From the NCBI GenBank assembly GCA_011033025.1, contig WFMF01000009.1, forward strand, positions 1,364,001 through 1,428,000: a stretch of 64,000 bases of DNA, read 5' to 3'. The translations under genes and the position numbers were made by a program. Position 1 is the stretch's first letter, and each line of letters starts with the position of its first letter. Origin of the DNA: Beroe forskalii. Taxonomy: Eukaryota > Ctenophora > Nuda > Beroida > Beroidae. Positions 58,901 through 64,000 of this stretch are shown here, in pieces. The notes beneath the pieces were generated by a model. That model worked only from the letters and a program-made list of their open reading frames with translations, was not told the origin of the DNA and searched no databases.

Positions 58901-61900
58901 GATTCTAGGAAGTTCTCATCTTTGATTTCATTATCTGTGAAAATGAATGTTACTCCCTTACCCTTAACACCAGCTGTTCTGTACAGAACCTTTAAGTCAT
59001 CAAGAAGATTTTGTGCATTGTAAGTTCTCGAAAGAATAACTTGGAAGATGTCATAACCTGCAATATATGATGCCAGTCTGGTTAAGGACTGTTTTCCTGA
59101 GCCACCCACACCAACCAACATAGCATGTCCAATGGGCATGGACAAAATACGTGATATACGGGCTAGATGGACTGCAGCATCTTTGAAGAATACAAGATCC
59201 ATTCCAGCACCCCTAACAGTTTCATTATACAGTTCTTGGTAAGACCTCAACCTATTGGGCAACTGTTCTCTAACCTCAATGGACTCGTAGATCTTTGGAG
59301 CATCGAAATCAGCATCATCTGGTTCCTCCCCAGTTGGCTCAGGTGCATCTCTCATAAAATCAGCAAAGAATATATCCCGATGAATTTTTTCGGCAAATTC
59401 TGGGCCAAGACCGGCAGTTTCCCCTACTATCTCAACACAGGCACTGTGCAACCAGTCACAGTCCTTCATGTTAGTGAACCTATCGGCTATGACTCGCTGA
59501 ACTTCACAATACCAGAGAGATACAACATCATGACCTGTAGTCACAACATCACCTTGAACTTTCAGAATTCCTTTCCAAATCCTGCTCAGATCTCGTAAGT
59601 TGAAAATGTAATGGAATTTAGCAGGGGTTGGTAAAAGCTTGTTTTTCACAGTCTGCCACAACATTCGAGTAACTGGAACAAGTTTTAAAACTGTCTCACA
59701 CACCTCAGGGGTGAATTCTCTCTCAGGGACGAAATATCCACCGCCAATTGTGTTGAAGATTAGATCCATACTGGTGTTCGAAGGAAGAGTACAATTAAAT
59801 GTACAGAACTGTCGTTTGAGACGCTCAGGGATGTCATTTCTACCACCACCAGGATGACTCATAGCAGCCATAACCTGTACATCAGCAATGTTAGTGTAAT
59901 CACCAGGTTTATCCAGATTGTAAAATCCACGATTTTCCATTAGCTGTCGGACAATTTCGTTGGTGATTTGATCTCCCCACTCATTGATGATTGGCATGTT
60001 CACGTCATCAATGAAAACAGTCATCTTCTTACCAGCTGGTGGACCATATGTGCTACCCATACGCTTATCAACATAACTCTCAACAGCAGCCTGGAAAAGA
60101 CCTGGAGTTGTTGCAGAAGAGAAGTTAAGGGCCTTATAAAGATGCACTTCAGGATCATATTTGGAGCAATATGCCTTGATGATTACAGTTTTTGCAGTAC
60201 CACTTTCTCCGATAAGTAGTACACCTTTTTTGAATTGCTTGGCAATGGTGTCAACCAAAAATTCGGTACATGTGTTATCCACATTGGGGACAAGAATTCC
60301 ATCATAATTTGGTATGCTATCAACAGGATATTCATACTTTACTACTCTGCTGATCCAGTGAGCCCATTCACCATCATCATTAACATAATACTCGAATATT
60401 GTCTCACCGGGTTTGTATTTGGGAAGGTTAAGGCCACCCTTTTCTTCTAAGAATGCTTGCATTTTAGCTCTGTCTTCCAATTCCAGAATAGCTCCAAGAC
60501 TCCACATCAAAGCAAACACAAAGAAGCGTTCCATATGAGTTGGCGTGGGTTGTTTGGCAGCATCAACTGGTGGAAGCAAGCCATTTATAATTTCTATGAA
60601 CTGTGCAACCAGCATTGATTCCATAATCTCCATTTTCGGTAACAATGCTGTCAAATAGAGGCGATATGCTTCAGGGAAATAGTCATTGATCAATGGCCTG
60701 AGCGAATCAGCCTGCATAGGTGGAAGTCTTGCGAGCCATGCTTCAGTGAGAGGTGCATAGTCCAAAACAGAAGCAGACATGAATACCATACCGTTTCTAG
60801 AGACAGTGGCTGGTGATGCATTGTCAATGTTGTGCACTTCGAAGCAAATCTTACAGTTAGGAGACATAGGAATCCTGTCACCATTAGCAAGAGTGAGCGT
60901 CTTGTTGTCATCAAGGACAGAGTTGAGATTTTCAATCCAGATAGCATCGACAGGTCCATCAAGCAGCAGCCAAACATAGTCTGTCTTCTTTATTTTCAGA
61001 GTCTTTCTCCAAAGAGTAGAGAAGATTCCATCAGTCCAGTCATTGGTGGCAACATCAAGACGACCAAACATCTGAGGGGCAGTGATAGCTTTGGGATTCA
61101 TCCTCATTTCTCTGTGTGGCATACCCAACTCACTCATTGCTCTGTGAAGAGTATTGATACATTTAGTTTTACCTGCACCAGATGGTCCAAGTGTCATCAT
61201 ACCGTGACGTACATTTTGAGTTTCATAAAGCTGGATAACTTTGAGAATCCATGGTGGATGGTTTACTAATCCCAACTCGGTGACCTTTTCAGCGATAAAG
61301 CCTTCCAGTTCAGGGTAACCAACAGTTGGCAGAAGGAGGGCTGGGAACAGATCGTCGATTAGGGACAAGAAAAGTGGTTCATCTTCATCAACAAGTTTTG
61401 ATAAGTTCATGTCTCTCATAACTTTCATCATGATTGAGTCTTCAGACATCTCTTTGTTGGCTCTCATGAAGGCACCCATAGTCCTCAGCACAGATAGAAT
61501 ATTCCTCAACCCGAAATCGTAATGGACCTGTTTTGACAGCTGTTCCTCACAAAGTTTGTATAAAGTGAAGAACTTACCAGACAGCACAATATTGGTGACG
61601 AAACCAACTGAAGCAAGTTTCACCCTCATGATGATCTGACGATCTGGAACCATCATAGCAACTGTCCTGAAATTGACCTTCAGGTTCTCAGGCAATTCTT
61701 GACGACCTGCATAACCAGGGTTCATCGTCAAGAAAAGACCAAATTCGGGATCCATGTTAACAACATCACCATCAGTAAAGATGAATTCCCTCTTGCGTTC
61801 CTTCTTACAGCCCAAAACAATAGCAATTTGCTGAGCAGCTACAGAAAGTACAGGAAGTTCAACTCGGTTGAACTCATCAAAGCAACCCCAACAACCAGAT

Positions 61901-64000
61901 TGGGCAAGACCTTTGTAAATACGACCCAGACCACGGAAATCCATCTGATCAGAGCAGTTGAACACAACAACGAACTTACCAAGACATCGACCCATATCCT
62001 TGGTTGACTCTGTCTTTCCTGTTCCAGCTGGGCCAGCAGGTGCAGCACCCAAACTCATGTTTAGTGCCTGGGCAATGGAGATGTAACACCTATCAGTTAG
62101 GGGCGTGATGACAAGACGATCTGTACAACCAAGGAACTCATTCTGATATGAGAAATCAACATTTGTAATGGAAATCAAGCACATATCATTGTCATCATCG
62201 AAGTAGAATCTACTCTGTTTGGTCCATTCGAAGTCATTGACAGACTTAACATGAAGGGTTACTAGATCGTGGAAGATATCACGCTGATGCACGTGGATGG
62301 TGATGTAAGTCTCGAACTTTGTACGCTCCATCTTTGTCAAGTCCCTGGTAGTAACTTCGATAAGCAAGTTAAGCATGTCCACGAATTTCTGATCAGTGGT
62401 CGCCATAATTTTCTTATCACTTCGTGCCATACTCATTGCAACCTCAGCCTCTTTGGACCACAGCATTTGGAGGCCCAGAAGTCCAACTTGCGCTTGATAG
62501 TTGAAGAGGAACTCAACCAACTTGAAGTTGGGGTCTGCTAATGTCATGCTAGCTGTACGGATGACAAAGTGGACAGATTCTTGGACAGATTTAAGGAGGC
62601 TACTGAGCCAGTTCTCCACATTACCCTGTGCCATTACCGAAGTCACAAGATCAACTGTTTCGCCTTCTTGGGATATGATCTCTAAGATTTTATCATAAAC
62701 TTTCTCGTCAAATGTAACGTTTTTAACATTGTCAAATACAGACAAGAGATGATTCTGGATGGTGTGTGAGTCACTAGCTTGACCAAGGATCTCAAGCAAA
62801 GCGGGATCAGATACGAAGAAGAATCGAGGGAACAGAAGTCTTTTCTTCTCAAGATATCCAGTCAGCGACTTCTGACAGATCTCAAGTTGTTCCAGAAGAT
62901 GAGGCAGCAGTTGGGCCAACATTTCATCACCAACACAACACTGAACGACATTGGGATTCTCATGGGCATAAGCCATAATTTTAGCCCAACTCTTGTCAAT
63001 ATTCTGGAATCTCTTTGCTTCCTGTGGCAGCTGCTTAGCAATGTCACCACCAACAAATACAGCCTCTAGATACACCCATAAGTTCTGCACAATCAGCCAC
63101 TGCTCAATGATCTCAGTACTTCCTGTGAGATCAGCAACCCATTTTTGGATGTTCTTTTTGAATGGAGCATTGTAACGGTTACTCAGAAGAGAACCAAGGA
63201 TCATGAGAGAATCTTCCATAAAGGACACAATCTCAGCAGTTTCGTTACCCTTCAAGAGCATTTCACCCCTGTTTTTGAACAGCCCAAAGGAGAACTCTTG
63301 AGTACTCCAGTCAGCTGTCAGCTGTTTGAGCTTCCCTTCGATGTCACGCTCCTTGACGGCTGCCACACAGATATCCTCAATATCTTCTTTGTATGTTAGT
63401 AGAGGAGCTTTCATGATATCTCTTAGTTGGAAGGCTTCATTTTCAATATCAAATTTGTATTTGGTCAGATCTTCAATACGAGCCCAATGCCGCTTTTCCA
63501 TGGATTTGTTGGACATCATTTCAAGCAGGGGACAAGACTCACTGAAATCATCAATCTTTTGCTTCAGATCCAAGAATGCCTCCCAGTCTTTCAGCCCCTT
63601 CGGTAACTTTCTGCATTTGTTTTGGAAATCAGCAAGCTCACTCATGATCTGTTCAATATCAACTTCATGCCAGAGAATGTCATAGTAACCATTTACTGTA
63701 TTGATGACATCATTGTACAAACCATACAACTTCTGAAGGAGAGAAAGTTCTCGCTTAACTTTATGAAGTTCTGGGTAGTCAGTTACACTCAGACCAAAGA
63801 GTTCCTCGCCACCAGAATATGTTTCGTACTTTTGCCACATGTCATCAAATTTGACTTGGAAGATGCTGACCCTCTCAGATGCCTCTTGAGGTGAAATTCC
63901 AACTTCCATAGGTCCCTTGTCGGCATAATCGCCATTAAAACTATCAACTGCATCTCTGTAGACTTCGATGTTTGTGACCAAGTCTTTACGGAAACTAGGC
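52960..64000 (-). CDS. Axonemal dynein heavy chain, DNAH5/DNAH8 type (5' partial)
   Basis: Gamma-type outer-arm dynein heavy chain, a ciliary motor. Exons: 54505-64000 (open across the window edge), 54096-54208, 53367-53535 and 52960-53094; all phases agree and it ends ALLCDIK. About 3304 residues are present, starting in the tail/linker region; family members have about 4600. P-loops: AAA1 [10 protein letters not shown] (near 62030), AAA2 [10 protein letters not shown] (61190), AAA3 GESGTAKT (60220), AAA4 [10 protein letters not shown] (59100). AAA1 also shows CFDEFNR. The stalk coiled coils and microtubule-binding domain lie at about 58400-57500, then AAA5 ([15 protein letters not shown]), AAA6 ([14 protein letters not shown]) and the C-terminal domain ([20 protein letters not shown]). 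[14 protein letters not shown] and [13 protein letters not shown] place it with DNAH5/8. The 9.5-kb exon has no frame break. I cannot choose between DNAH5 and DNAH8. Confidence 0.96.

Noticed and set aside
54512-63894. Many plus-strand open frames of 60-145 codons over the dynein gene
   Set aside because: Antisense shadows of the conserved dynein coding strand.

Overview
The window is nuclear DNA from an animal. The evidence is a set of metazoan-type genes with GT-AG introns: an axonemal outer-arm dynein heavy chain, a collagen galactosyltransferase, the mitochondrial calcium uniporter regulator EMRE (SMDT1), RWDD3 and Mediator subunit MED20. They sit among Tc1/mariner, Mutator-like (MULE), Harbinger-like and non-LTR elements. 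A striking trait is very large exons: OGDH is a single 3-kb coding exon, the dynein has one exon of at least 9.5 kb, and a PHD-finger gene has one of about 7.6 kb. An early-branching or otherwise intron-poor invertebrate fits, but I cannot name the species.

Layout. 1-31 kb is gene-rich, and every confident gene is on the minus strand. In order they are: a large disordered PHD-finger protein (82-10723, 3' end outside the window); RWDD3-like (11392-12337); a COLGALT/GLT25D-like galactosyltransferase whose C-terminal exon I cannot find (15125-17830); a LACTB2-like metallo-beta-lactamase-fold nuclease (18320-19600); an 82-aa EMRE homolog (21900-22377); OGDH, the E1 subunit of 2-oxoglutarate dehydrogenase (23555-26554); and MED20 in four exons encoding 212 aa (27567-30819). 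31-52.9 kb is a graveyard of mobile elements and satellites. It holds a Tc1/mariner-like element carrying a nested 5.1-kb LINE with a 9-bp target duplication, several foldback MITEs, a MULE with 8-bp duplications and a nested MITE, a four-unit ~300-bp tandem array, minisatellites, and a 2.8-kb inverted-repeat element. 52960-64000 holds the C-terminal two thirds of a DNAH5/DNAH8-type dynein heavy chain.

Three of the genes (LACTB2, EMRE, OGDH) act in mitochondria and sit side by side. EMRE controls mitochondrial Ca2+ entry and OGDH is Ca2+-stimulated in vertebrates; co-regulation is only a suggestion. Several conserved genes (RWDD3, LACTB2, COLGALT, the PHD gene) carry single frame breaks in otherwise well-conserved sequence, while OGDH and the dynein (about 12.9 kb of coding sequence) are clean.

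The most unusual signal is a pair of related insertions (32757-33080 and 44513-44800). Each shares a core and hairpin loops built on CGAGGCG..GCCGAG, but the stems differ completely between copies, while the two ends of one copy share the same copy-specific sequence. A second family of AT-rich hairpins carries the motif GGCCGAGnAGGnTCA. I recognise neither family.
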